DNA from: Bolinopsis microptera | Taxonomy: Eukaryota; Ctenophora; Tentaculata; Lobata; Bolinopsidae | Reading direction: 5' to 3' | DNA length: 64,000 nucleotides | Assembly: GCF_026151205.1 (NCBI RefSeq) | Contig: NC_087081.1 | Location: 3,169,246-3,233,245 of the forward strand | Shown here: positions 42,295 through 55,259 of the stretch, piece by piece | Layout of the letters: each line of letters begins with the position of its first letter | How positions within the stretch are numbered: the first letter of the stretch is position 1 | Made by a program: the position numbers and the translations under genes | The notes under the pieces: generated by a model | Told to the model about the DNA's origin: nothing | The model's database searches: none | Seen by the model: the letters and a program-made list of their open reading frames with translations, nothing else

Positions 42295-42688
42295 TACCTC
42301 CCTGCCTCCCTGCTTCCCTGCCTCCCTGCCTCCCTGCCTCCCTGCCTCCCTGCTTCCCTGCCTCCCTGCCTCCCTGCCTCCCTGCCTCCCTGCTTCCCTG
42401 CCTCCCTGCCTCCCTGCCTCCCTGCCTCCCTGCCTCCCTGCCTCCCTGCCTCCCTGCCTCCCTGCCTCCCTGCCTCCCTGCCTCCCTGCCTCCCTGCCTC
42501 CCTGCCTCCCTGCCTCCCTGCCTCCCTGCCTCCCTGCCTCCCTGCCTCCCTGCCTCCCTGCCTCCCTGCCTCCCTGCCTCCCTGCCTCCCTGCCTCCCTG
42601 CCTCCCTGCCTTCCTGCCTCCCTGCCTCCCTGCCTCCCTGCCCCCTGCCTCCCTGCCTCCCTGCCTCCCTGCCTCACTGCCTCCCTGC
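42295..42688. repeat. 8-bp minisatellite CCTCCCTG, about 49 copies
   Basis: Very regular CCTCCCTG units with rare CTTCCCTG variants. Because eight bases shift the frame with every copy, the array is open in several frames (PPCLPAS on plus, GREAGRQG on minus). These long frames are artefacts of the repeat. Confidence 0.95.
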
Positions 42689-42716
42689 CACTTATATTTT
42701 ACCTAACAAAAATTAG

Positions 42717-44210
42717 CTAATTCTCATCATTCTATTTGAAAAAGTACTCTTTTACTTTAGCCGCGGGCAAATATAATCCTTTTTTATCTAAAAATCTGAT
42801 CACAATTGCTTAGTTTTTCTGAAATGATGATTTCAAAAAGGATATTTGTTGGAAATTGGTGATTGATAAAGCAATAATAACGAAACTATTTGTCATGATG
42901 ATGCACGAGGACATGACTTGATTACGGCTTAATCACTTAATGATGTAAGCGATTGAGAGACATGCACTATGGATACCACCCACTGCGGTTGCTCGGTGCT
43001 TTATCACTGATGAATTTACACATGATAGTAATAGTACATGTAAAATAGTCATGGTCACTTCAATACTTGCATCGTCTGAAGAACATTTCATCTTCGCCGG
43101 ATCTTTGTGGTCGTGTTGGAACGTAAAGAAATATCTTTTATTTCCAACATTTCCCGCAAAAAAACCAAAAAGATTACCGACAGTTCAGAATGCACCTTTC
43201 ATGACACCTGAAGTTGTAACTTGTTGGCAATATAAATACTTGAATCTCAAGCAAGAGTCTGCAAGTCCAGACAGAACGGATCAAGTGGTGCATGGCACAT
43301 GCCACCCACTTCATGGTGCCCCGGGGAGCCTAAGTAAGATTTAATTGATCACGTGACTTGCTTTAGGTCACGTGACTTGCGCGCGTCTTAAGAATTATTA
43401 CCATGTGATGGAATTATCGATTGTTTGATTAGTGCAGTTGTTGTTTTTCTGATTAGGTAATAGTTTTAGTCTATCACGTTTGTTGATACGTTTTGGTTTT
43501 CTTCCCATAACTTTTTTTCCTCAATTTTCTAAGAAATATTACAAATTTTGGTCCAAGTTATTGATTAGTGTGTTTTCCATTAAGAAAACCACCTCTATCA
43601 TATAGTCAGATCCATCTCAATCATTTAAATCCGAGAAACTCAATATTTATGATTACCACCTACAGTCCTCACTCCTCTCTTCCTAAGTTCCTAGTATCTG
43701 AAGCTTCTCAAAGAATCTGTAAAGCATCTCATATAATACCCCATCATAAAGATATAAAGAGGTTTCACTGTATTTATACTCCCTGATTGAGCAATATAAG
43801 ATCAAAGAGTTGCTTTAGGCTCAGACATCAGCTCCTGAGTTAACTAAAGTTGGTATTCATTATTTCCAATATGCTAAAATATTCGTAAAGAGCCGTTAAT
43901 TTATATACTTATAGTCTCGCATTTAAGCTTACGTATTTCGTTACTATCCGAAAAGCTTATAAAACTGTATGTCTATTGTCTACGTTACGTAATGTCTGTT
44001 GATTATAATTTCCTGTCTATACTAAATACGTTTTCTTCCTTTATTTTTGCCATCGATTCACTGGACTTACCAGGGGAGAAGAAGTTTAGAAGTAGACCTT
44101 AAATTAATCTATTGATCTCGCTGGTTAGTGGTTATGCATTCATGTAAACGAAATCTATTTATTGATGATATTTTTTATCTGTTCTGTCTCCGTAATTTAC
44201 TTTTAGCTTA
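42717..44210. other. No gene recognised
   Basis: Contains two CACGTG sites at 43350-43372 (GATCACGTGACTTG, GGTCACGTGACTTG). The 97-codon frame at 43051-43344 has no recognisable domain. Confidence 0.45.
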
Positions 44211-44442
44211 CCTTACTCGGGATTCGGGAATATTATAGCGGGTTAATTTATGACTGGGAAAATTAATGACCGGAAAAAATATGGCGGAATTTTCCAAAAC
44301 CCACCAAGCATCAAAATGTATTATTACTAGTTTACCTTACTCGGGAATAGTATAGCGGTTTAATTTATGACTGGGAAAATTAATGACCGGGAAAAATATG
44401 GCGGAATTCACTTTATCCCAGTCATAATATTCCCGAGTAAGG
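44211..44442. mobile_element. TA-flanked MITE, CCTTACTCGGGA family
   Basis: Inverted ends CCTTACTCGGGA with TA outside. A second left end (44335) follows inside, so one copy has inserted into or duplicated within another. Terminal sequence matches the larger element at 26210-27088. Confidence 0.82.
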
Positions 44443-46567
44443 TATGACAAGAGATATTGGCAGAAATTACAATGAAGTTTTGACATTTAGTTATTTGTTT
44501 TATAAAAATATTAGATTTGGGTGTTGTTTTTAGTTATCCCTTCTTTAGAACTTTTAATTAATATAAAGATATGACTTCGTCAAATAACCTAATGTCCCAT
44601 TTTAAGCTATTCAATGAAGGTAATCAGCCTAATCTTGACCACTATTCTAACTTCTACTATAGTATCAAGTGAGTACCAAGAATTTATTAAATAAACTGAC
44701 ACTTATAAAGTTATAAAAATGTAATTAATTGATTAATTAATAAATCTACAACAACTTAATGATTTTAAAAATCTATCCAACATTCGGAGCATTCCTGTTC
44801 ACGGGAAAGTTGTGAAATTGTAAAGCTATGATCAGTCTCGCCTTCGCGTCACTTTCTCGCTTTAACCCCAATCTGATCGCCTGACTGCCAGATCTATATA
44901 TTAACTTAGCCATGTAACTTGACTTGTGATTAAAAATGGTGCTAGGCAATTTTCAATTTTGATTTAAAAAGGGATGATCTATTTCGGACAAGAGTTAAAT
45001 AAATTAAACTGCCTGGTCGACTCTTTAGCAAGGATTCCTGCTAATAAAGTAATACTCTAATACTCTAATAGAACGTACAATTTTCAATTTTGTTCTGCAA
45101 GTCAACCAATATTGTAGCAACTTATATTATTTTCACTTTACATATATAACCCTTGTAACCACCTTGCTATATCTCAGAGGCAGGCAGAGCATCCGCATGC
45201 TATTCTTTCGTGGACCATCTAGGTCCAGTCTCTCTTAAAAACAGAAACAAAACAAAAACTTGTATTTGGTAATTTCATTACGATTTCAGAACACACTAAA
45301 GGGGAAAGAAATGTGATTAAATCAGATCATTTTATAATCAAGACAGTGTGGTACTTTTCCAAATTTAATATCAAAATTTTACTAAAAAACCAGCGAGTAA
45401 CGAAACACTAGTTAAGTCTACTTCAGTGACCTTCAAAAATATAATTATGAAAAATGTAATAATCGGACGATTATACACAGGGATATGATTTTTAACTTTC
45501 ATCACAAAACGATCAACACAATCATATTTTAAAAAAAATGATACAATCACAACCCAAAGAGTGAAGCAACGATATAAGCAGTAGCTGCACTGTATAGTGC
45601 TGAATATATAAAGATCTCCTGAAATCATTTCTTTAGAGATTTTGTAGTCACAATCACATATTATAAGTATAACATCATGCTTGGAACTGATTATATACTC
45701 TCGGCCCCAAAACCAATGTTATAACTAATATATATATTATTAAAATGTACTACCACGCGCGCAGGGAGCTTATATTCTGATGTTAGTTGTAGTTTTATAG
45801 GCCGTGTATCTGTTTATATAATTATAACATGTTGCTTGAACCAAAAACTAATTCTGTTTCCTCTGAAAGAATTTAATCTGAAAGTTCGTCCATGTTATTT
45901 AGTTATAGATGTAGAACAAGTCCAAATTAATAAACACGTAAAAAGTCAATGATAAGAAATACTGTAAGGTATTCGCAAAAATTAAGTGACATGATAACAA
46001 TATAACGTTGATATGGAAATTTAGTGCCTCAAAAGGGACATTTTAAAAATGTCTCGTTGGGAAATAACGTATGCTGTCCAAAATAGCAAAGCCAAGGGAG
46101 TAGTTTATAAAGCATGCACACTGCGCAGACTATTGCCGTAGATTGGGGTCTGCAATTACTGAATTAGTATTTCTTCATCGTATTACTATAAGTATTAGGT
46201 GATATTTTAATAGAGGATAGAGGTTCCTCCATACCAGCTTACTTATTGATTGATTTCTGCACAGTAAACAATGGATCAGCCACTTATAGTTATAGTTCAA
46301 GTTGTACTGTGCCACCCACTTTCCAAAGAGCAAGCTGGTAAGTGGTAATGGTATAGTGGTATTGCTATTCATTGTGGATATTTGTTATATAACTGGTTAG
46401 AATTTTGCCAAAACTCAGATATGGGGATGAAAATGTCACGTGTGGTGTCTGGATAATGGCATTGCGATGGCAAATTCATTTTCTGTGCACCTGAGCGGTC
46501 GAAAGGACGTTGAACGTCAGCTATAATATAATATTTTAAGTTTGACAATGGTTGCAAAATAGAACTA
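44443..46567. other. No gene recognised
   Basis: AT-rich with scattered short frames; no repeat structure beyond simple sequence was seen. Confidence 0.45.
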
Positions 46568-47990
46568 CAAGTGCGACAAACTTAATTTTAAAACTGATCC
46601 TCATTGGTTGGAAAAGTCCGTCTCGCATTTTCTAAGACAGTGCTCAGCTATTGCTCAACTTAAATGGAAATTATTTTCAGAAATATTACCTCTCTGTCAA
46701 CAGGTCAACGATATCTTCGACAACCAACATAATTATATCATTGTAAACTTTGCAGTTTGCAACCTACACCGAGCGTGTTAATATTGTGTCCGAATCACTG
46801 GATCAGACCGGAGTAACCTAAAACTTATTTCGTTCGGCTGCATGGTTCTCTTCTTATGGGCTCAACTTCTCTCCAAAATTAAAAAAGCAAAAGAAAAACA
46901 AGGACTAATTTAACAGTTAACTTAACACAAATAAATCAATGGAAACAAAAATTGATCCTATCCGTGACTGATCTTTGAACTGTATAGTTCTCTAACTTCT
47001 CTAACCGAATATCGCAGAACTTGACATATGAACTGCGTTATAACGCACCTCGCTATAACACGAACCTCCTTACATAACGCGGTTTTTTGGGCAAAATGTG
47101 AAGGAAAAATAGGACACAACCTTAAAATTGCATGGATTGATGCTCTACAAAGCTCCTCCTAAGAGAACATTAAGTGCAAATGCAATATGTGCATCAAAAA
47201 CTGATCAAACTTTGTAATAACGCAGACCCCGCTATAGCGCGTTATATTGGTATAATTATAAACTCTTTCCTCCCTCAAATATGTGCGTTAAATTGCGAGG
47301 AAATAAAGAGTCGAGTATGGATGCTGATTGCTACTTCATAGTAAGTTAATATCCAACCCATGACCTAAAAGGGATCTGCTAGACTTACTGCACGTGTTAT
47401 TCTGCAATTGCAAAAATTTGCAATTCCGAGAAACTATATATCTGTCGGTTGCCACCTATAAGTATAAGTATTTAGCATTATCATTAAATGGTGGCCTGCA
47501 GTTCATGGTTGGTTTCAAAGCACCCACTGAACCTCAAAACTTAATTTTAAACTGATCCTCATTGGTTGGAAAAGTCCGTCTCGCATTTTCTAGGACAGTG
47601 CTCAGCTATTGCTCAACTTATATGGAAATTAAGTTGAGTGCAAAGGAAGCTGCGTCCACCGTTGCACTCGAGTATGTGCACCAAAAACTGACCTAAGATC
47701 AAACTTTGTTATAACGCGGCCGATCCCGCTATAACGCGTTGTATTGGTATAATTATAAACTCTTTCTTCCCTCGAATATGTGCGTTAAATTTCGAGGAAA
47801 TAAAGACTCGAGTATGGATCTGCTGATTGCTTACTTCACGTGTTTTTCGGCAATTGCAAAAAGTTGCAATTCCGAGAAACTATAAATCTGTCGGTTGCCA
47901 CCTTATAGTATTTAGCAATATTATTAAATGGTGGCCTGGAGTTGGTTGGTTTCAAAGCACCCACTGAACCTCAAAAGGAAGCTGCGTCCA
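46568..47990. repeat. Duplicated block, unit about 490 bp
   Basis: AACTGATCCTCATTGGTTGG recurs at about 46592 and 47553. The stretch from GCTATAGCGCGTTATATTGG (47232) to CCCACTGAACCTCAAAA (47537) recurs from about 47730 to 47976, with substitutions and small indels. The CGCTATAACGCG-type motifs resemble the ends of pogo/Tigger-like MITEs, but no clean element boundary was found. Confidence 0.7.
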
Positions 47991-48887
47991 CCGTTGCACC
48001 TAACGTATAATGGCGTTCCTCAAATCTAGGGTAATGATATAAAGGCACATATCCTAATATCGTTACCACATCTTACAATGGTGACCAACTGGTAGTTGCA
48101 CAATTTTGGAATGGTATGGGACCCAATTAAGACATATCAATAGATCTTACCCTACTCTCAAGATAGACCTGCAGACGGGGATATTACAGTGATAGCATTT
48201 ACAAATAAATACGCGTCTCGTATATAATTGTGTGGGCAACTCCGAACATAATGGCATCTTTATCATACCCGGGTCCCGGCTGAACGATAAAATCTAAACG
48301 TAAAAATGATGGTCACGTCGTCAAGAAATGATTGCTTGAAAACCGGGAACACCGTGCAATTTAGTTATAGATAATGGCAGAGTGCAACTTGTATTTTACC
48401 CACGAGCGAGTTAAGTATTTGGGGGCGTCAGTAAATTCACCTGTCTAGACGTTCACATGAGCGATGTGAGTGGGTGCAGTGAGTATGATCATAGACCTTC
48501 CAGTGACAAACTTAAATGGTTATAATAGGTTCATGACCGACTGCACGATTTAATGATTATATATACGCGGGTCAGCAGGTGGGCGTTAATCTAATATCTT
48601 CTTCTGATTGGTCGGCGTCGACAGTAAGCCTTCCTTACGGTGGTTTTCACAACGCGTCCCCATTTCCCCAACTCCTGCTGCTGGAGAGAGAGACTTCCAA
48701 ATTATATACCATAAATATATTAAACATATATATCGACAACATACTCCGAGAGTCGTGAAGTTCTGTTACCACTGCCCCTGGTGCAACCCCGCTGGGTTAA
48801 CGACGGAGAGACAGGGACTTCCAGGGGAGGTCATGGCCTGCTACATGCAACTCGTAGGAGTATGCAATCTTCCTGTAATGTCACAGT

Positions 48888-49440
48888 AGACCGCTCCTCT
48901 ATCGGTTTTTTGAGAGGCCGATCCAAAACCAAATCCTGGAGTTACACAGGACATGGAAGCCTGTGAACGTGTTAAATCCTGGGGTTACACGAGACGCGCG
49001 GTAGCCTGTGAGCCTGTGAACGTGTTAAATCCAGGGGTTACACGAGACGTGGTAGCCTGTGAGCGTGTAGACCGCTCCTCTATCGTTGTTTTGAGTGTCC
49101 GATACAAAACCAAATCCTAGGGTACACAAGACGTGGAAGCCTGTGAGCGTGTTAGAGTCTGTTAGCGTCCTGGGGTTACACGAGACGTGGTAGCCTGTGA
49201 GCGTGTAGACCGCTCCTCTATCGTTGTTTTGAGTGTCCGATCCAAAACCAAATCCTAGGGTACACAAGACGTGGAAGCCTGTGAGCGTGTTAGAGTCTGT
49301 TAGCGTCCTTGGGTTACAAGAGACGTGGTAGCCTGAGAGCGTGTAGACCGCTCCTCTATCGTTGTTTTGAGCGTCCGATACAAAACCAAATCCTGGCGTT
49401 ACACTAGACGAGTAGACGTTCATGAAGCCTGTGAGCGTGT
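48888..49440. repeat. 138-bp tandem array (plus a diverged first unit)
   Basis: CCGCTCCTCTATCG recurs at 48891, 49072, 49210 and 49348. The last three are 138 bases apart, the first 181. Because 138 is a multiple of three, the minus strand reads a 46-residue repeat (LGFGFVSDTQNNDRGAVYTL at its start). No signal peptide, splice sites or homology support translation. Confidence 0.85.
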
Positions 49441-50818
49441 TTATAGTTTCCTGCGGAAGGTGTTATTATCCTGCGGACGGCGTTAGTTGCCTGTGGGAAG
49501 AGCGGTTATGCTGCGGTTCTAAGGTTAGTAGAGGCTCTTAGAGCCTTTCCTTTGTTGTAGAGATGACTAGTCCCTTCCTTTGCTTAGGTTAGAAACACCC
49601 ATGCACCTCCCGTTCGAGCCACCCACCCCACACCGTGTGGAGGTTCAGTGAGGTTTTCGTGGGGCGTGAATCTAACATCATGATTAGCATCACTAGTATG
49701 AGCTACCACTTTACTAGTATAGTATGTTGTTTGTGGCAATCCTCAAACTGCTAAATGCTTCGGCCAGAATCACCACCAATTCTAAATTATGTAAAAATAG
49801 GCTGTTATATAATCTACTGATTTGTATGTTTGTTTGTTTATAGAACCCGCGTCCTCAATCTCGCGTCGTATACAGATGGCACACATCAAGGGTATCGATT
49901 AAGTTTTTTGAGCTTTCTGTAAAACTGCAGTTATAATTGTACTAAAATATTTATATTAGTAATTTTGATCGATATCAAAATATTGGTACTTACACTCACA
50001 TTTTACGGGCACACTGAGTGCGACAATCCTTCATTCAATTTTATGAGCATAGTAGGATCCGTGTGACAAATATCTGTTGTAAAGGAGTATACGCAAACTG
50101 CTAAATGCTTCAAGCTATGGTTCTTTGACTCGCACCATATTTGTACTGTTTTATACCAGAGAAGAGAGGTCATTGTAGATCCTGATGGAAACGGAATCCA
50201 CCTAACAGTACTGTCCAAGAGAGAGATAGCTCGCTCTCTTGCTACCTGTGTCAAAGAATTTATGGGGCGCAGCTACTTAATTCGAAAACACTGGCCGCTA
50301 AGACGGGAGTATGTTTCTTCATTGGGCAGACCTTAGAACAGCAATACAATCTACAAACATACTACATCGAAAATTTGGACATAATTATTAATCTACTAAG
50401 AATCGTACAGTATACGAACCATGTCTTATCTGCACCAGCTTGCGGCTAATCGAAATCTTATCTTTACTAAGTTGAACCACGTAATCAGACCACTAAGTAC
50501 ATACACTTACAAGTTACAAATACAGAATACAAGTCACATTCACATCTCACATACTTCAATTAACTTTTTAAACTTATTCCCACAGAACAACACATAACTG
50601 AATCGATTTCTCTAGTTAGGAGCTGAAGTTAGGGACCCGGACAGAGTGTTCACAAAACCTCGCACGTTTTCTCACTCTTCCCTGGCCCCATTTTCTTGGC
50701 TCACTCATCTGGAGTAGATACTTTCAGTGACTGTTTTTCCGTGTACTTTATTATATATTAATATACAGTAGCAAACCTGTATCTACATTTAAACAAGAGT
50801 ATCATTTACAGCCAAAAA
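49441..50818. other. Upstream of the CR1-type LINE, no gene recognised
   Basis: May include the LINE 5' untranslated region from roughly 50590 on. ACTGCTAAATGCTTC occurs at 49749 and 50097. Confidence 0.45.
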
Positions 50819-53800
50819 ATGGTAGTTATCCGAAGTAGTAAAAATAGCTGTAAGGCCTGTACAAAGCGCCTAGTCTCACACAAGATAAGCATCACTTGTA
50901 GTATTTGTTATATGACATATCACCCAAAATGTGCTCACCTAACACCTAGCGACATAACTGAACTTACTGGAGAATGGTCTTGCTACAGCTGCATTTCAGA
51001 AATTCTTCCAGTGGGCGCCGTCATGCCTCTATTACCATCACGGCCTATACAAATCCCAGTCTCAAATAAACGAGAAAAATGTCACACTTGCACAAAAATT
51101 GGGAATATAAGACAAATGACCAAGTGTTGCTACTGTGACAACCTATCCCACACAAGATGTTCTGCTGGCTCAACAGGCTGCAAAGAATGCTTGAGAAAAA
51201 TTTTCCCAGCATATGATGTCTCCATTAGACAGCTTCACATGATAAATTTCAGTAACACTATTAGGTTTAACCCCTTTAATCGCGACCACCTATCAAATCA
51301 AATAGGTGATCGTGATGATACTGATGCTGATTTGAATCCATGGGAAACAACGTCTAGTCTTCTAAATAACTGCAAATATTATACCGCGAAAGCGATAAAA
51401 AATACGAAGGAGTATGAATTAAAAGTTTTCTCGCTAAACGTTAGGTCACTTAATGGGACCATTGAAGAATTTCGGGAGAATATAGATCAATACACAAAAT
51501 ACGACGTTCTCTGCTGACTGCTTCAATGAAACAAATTGTAACACGGAATGTTTGCCTTTTCAGGGAGAGGAGCTCGAACTATACTAGACGGTTTCTATCC
51601 ACCGTATGATCAGACTCCCGCAAGAGCGTCAAATCGTGGTGGAGGATTAGTCATATATGTTAACAAAAAACTATGTGAATTATCTGACATAAACGTTAAG
51701 AGCGCTCTATGTTGCCACGATAATCCTAAGATAGGAGAATTCTTGGTTGCAGAACTTACCTTGAAAGGGCACAAAAACGCGTTAATCTGTAATATATATC
51801 GCTCTCCAAGTGGGGATTTGAATGGTTTCCTCCGTAACTTAGCAAGACATCGAAACAAAAATATCATACTGGCCGGTGATACTAACATAGACCTACTTGA
51901 TTACGGGAGAATAGACTCTGTTACTAAGAGTAAGTATGTGGACACTCTAGCAGAGCATGGTTTCGCTCCTGTGATATCAAGACCAACTAGAGTCACAGAT
52001 CACAGTGCGACTATCATTGACCATATTTTCGTCAATAATTGCCACGCTGTTACAAAATCGGGAGTAATTTCTGAATCAATCTCTGACCACTTGGCAACTT
52101 TTGTCACAATTATGGTTGATCAGAATAGGCTCAGTTGTTAACTTCAAGAAGATACCACAGAAACATCTTCTCGAGTAATAAACGATGACAGTATCAAAAA
52201 GTTCGAGAACGACATTTCTGCGGTAGACTGGAACTTGGTTAATAACTATGATTCTGTAGATGAAAAATTTGAGGCTTTCGATAAAAAATATAGTGAACTA
52301 TACGACAGAAATTTCCCAATTAAGGCAAAAAAGAGTAAACCAGGCCGCCGTAAAAACACAAAGCCGTGGATCCAAGAATGGTTACGGTGCGCGTGTGATC
52401 GCAAAAATAAATTTTATGAAGATTTTGTCACAAACCCGACCACTGAAAATGATATTAGGTACAAGAAAATGAAGAAATTTGTGAATAAACACGTGGATAA
52501 GGCCAAAAACAAATATTACAACGCGTACTTTACAAAATATTCTAGCGACAGCAGAAAACAATGGCAAATGGTTAATAACTTGTTTATGTTAAACAGAAAG
52601 AAAAAAGGCAAAATTAAGATAAACAAAATTAACTATAATGGGAGCGAGATAACAGATTCTCAGCAAATTGCGAATAGCTTCAATGACTATTTCTGCAATA
52701 TAGCTGAGACTCTTAAGAGAGAAAATGGTCTCGTATGCTCTGAGGGCCGGACTATCGTAACAGAAACTCAAGATAGCAAATGCCAGCGGAGCATGAATCT
52801 AGAAGATTCGTCCGCATCAGAAATAATTGAAATAGTTAAGGGTTTGAAGATTAAGTCGACTTCTGATATGAGTATACTTCCCCTGAAAAAAGTGAGCAAT
52901 ATACTTGCACCAGTGCTTAGCTGCCTAGTCTCTGCGTCTCTACATCAGGGGAAGTTAAAAGTTTCCACATAAATTGAAAATCGCGAAAGTAATTCCACTT
53001 CACAAAGGTGGGTCACGTGCTGAAGTTTCAAACTATCGACCTATCTCACTACTCTCATGTTTCTCAAAAATCTTTGAAAAAATTATGCAAGCGCGACTAT
53101 TAGATCACTTAAAGACAGAGAAAATCCTATTTGACTCTCAATACGGATTTCGGGCTGGGCAGAGCTGCGAACATGCTTTACTAGAAGCCCAAAACCATAT
53201 TCACAGGGCACTAGAAAAAAAGCAGGTCACAGCACTGCTTCTATTGGACTACAGCAAGGCCTTTGACATGGTTGACAGCAGTATTCTTCTGAGAAAACTT
53301 GAGCACTATGGAGTTCGGGGGTTGGCTTTATCTTGGTTTGACTCATATCTAACCGATAGAGAGCAATACGTGAGCGTCAACAACTGCAAGTCCTCTCACC
53401 TCAAACTTAACTACGGAGTACCACAGGGCTCCATTCTCGGACCAATTCTGTTCATAATTTACATCAACGACCTTCCTCAGATTAGTAGTTTAGCTAAACA
53501 TATTTATTTCGCTGACGACGCAAACCTAATAATAAGTACAGATACATTTGAACAACTTAATGCAATGGTGAATGAGATTCTGACTTTGATAATTGATTGG
53601 GCTACTAATAACGGGCTTAAATTAAATGCTAGCAAAACTAAATATATGATCTTTACAAATAAGAAAACTGAGGATATAGAAATCTACATGGGAGATGAAC
53701 GACTAAAGCAAAGTTATCACGAAAAGTTTCTTGGCGTGATCATTGATACCAAGCTAAATTGGGCCCACCACATTAGACATTTAGCCACTAAAGTATCTAG

Positions 53801-54440
53801 AAATGCGGGCATTCTCTACAAACTCAAAGGCTCAGTACCTAACAAAGCACTCAAGTTGATATACAACAGCTTTGTTCAGTCTCACTTGTACTACTGCTGC
53901 ACAGTTTGGGGAACAAGATCGCTAAACTCCATTAAAAGAGTCTTCTCGGCCCAGAAAAAGGGCATTCGCGCTGCAGATAACCAATACCACCGCTATTTTT
54001 ATGACAAAGATCTGAATAGCACACCTTCACACATAAAGGAAATTTTCAATAAACTAGAAGTATTAGCTTTACCGAACGTGATAGCTAAATGTATATTATG
54101 CTTAATGCACAAAGTTTATTCTAACACTGCACCACCAAATATTATAAGAATGTTCACTGTTTCAAACTTAAACGCACCTAGAAGAGAACCTGAGTTCTTT
54201 GCAGTACCATTTAACCGTTTATGTAATTCAGACAAGAGCATTTCTTACATTGGGCCTAAGTTATATAACAAAACAGTCAACATTATTAACAAGGACATAA
54301 AATACGTCACCACTTGCCTACAAGACAAATTCCTAAATTCATTCAAGTCTACAGTCAGCAAGCATGTGCTTACTGCACAAGCACTTAACCCGGATGACAA
54401 GGACTGGAACAACTCAAATTTCGTATTTTTAGAAATTTAA
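50819..54440 (+). pseudogene. CR1/L2-type LINE: zinc fingers, endonuclease and reverse transcriptase
   Basis: 50819-51410 encodes two PHD/RING-like Cys/His clusters (CKACTKRLVSHKISITCSIC, then CHTC, CCYC, HTRC). ELKVFSLNVRSL (from about 51415) starts an APE-type endonuclease, continuing with GGGLVIYV, LAGDTNIDLLDYG and SDHLATFVTI. Stops occur at 51513-51546 (paired frame changes), 52139-52141 and 52970-52972. The reverse transcriptase from 52974 is clean: SNYRPISLLSCFSKIFEKIM, LLLDYSKAFDMVD, YGVPQGSILGPILFIIYIND, YFADDANLI, KFLGVIIDTKLNW, YYCCTVWG. Order and motifs fit the CR1/L2/Jockey group, in which ORF1 or the N-terminus often has such fingers. It is nearly complete and recently inactive. 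Confidence 0.9.
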
Positions 54441-54829
54441 ATAATTTGGTACAACATACGTTGATCATAATAACGAGCAACAAAACTTTAACCTCATAAC
54501 GAAATATGACTATCTTCGAGCATTTTTTTTACAATGCTATCGATACCGCGCAATTTCACTGTCATTTACAACTTTTAAAAGATAAAAATATCACCGCGCA
54601 TTCTTCAGACCCTGTGTCGCTGTTCTAAATTTATGTCAAGAGATAAGAGTTATTCAAAAATGTTTAATAGTACTATTTAAATTTGCTAATAGCATAATCA
54701 TACTTTATACATTATTAATATTTTATACATTGTGTGCATATATTTATATTTGATTGTAATTAAAGATTTTAAGGCGTTAGTGCCGAGTAATGCCTTCGGG
54801 TAGTGCTCCTCAATCAATCAATCAATCAA
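54441..54829 (+). other. 3' untranslated region and TCAA tail of the CR1-type LINE
   Basis: It ends in GGCGTTAGTGCCGAGTAATG, then GCCTTCGGGTAGTGC and a TCAA microsatellite (54810-54829). Short tandem repeats instead of poly(A) are typical of CR1/L2 3' ends. Confidence 0.7.
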
Positions 54830-54981
54830 ACGCGGGTAGTGTTCACTTTTCTGATATCGACTGCGTGTCCTAGTCCTACATACTTTAAAATTGCAAATTG
54901 ATCCCAAAGTTTTACACTATGTACTGGGATTTTACAAACAGAGTGACTAATTAAATAAATAAATTCACTATATTCTTGATA

Positions 54982-55259
54982 CAGTAAAACCCCGATTTAA
55001 CGCGCCCTGATTTAACGCAAACCCCGATTTACCGCGGCAATTTCCTTTCTCCCAAATAGGGCTTAACATACACAGGAGGGGCAAAGTGCAAAGAAACTGC
55101 TGCTCACTGCTGCTCACTGCTGCTCACTGCTGCTCACTGCTGCTCACAGTGAGCAAGCAAAACCCCGATTTACCGCAAACCCCGATTTACCGCAAACCCC
55201 GATTTACCGCGGCTATTTCCTTTCCCAAAACTCCGCAGTAATTAATCGGCGTTTTACTG
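54982..55259. mobile_element. 278-bp pogo/Tigger-like MITE
   Basis: The ends CAGTAAAACCCCGATTTAAC and CGGCGTTTTACTG are flanked by TA. The CAGT-AAAAC-C-C-GATT(T/A)A-CG pattern is that of pogo-type elements. Internally ACCCCGATTTACCGC is repeated and a 10-bp array TGCTCACTGC (about five copies, 55098-55145) ends in an inverted GCAGTGAGCA-like unit. Confidence 0.82.

Noticed and set aside
42150-42716. 188-codon frame rich in PCLPAS
   Set aside because: It is wholly explained by the CCTCCCTG minisatellite, which is open in several frames on both strands.
43051-43344. 97-codon frame
   Set aside because: No domain, no splice context, and no similarity recognised.
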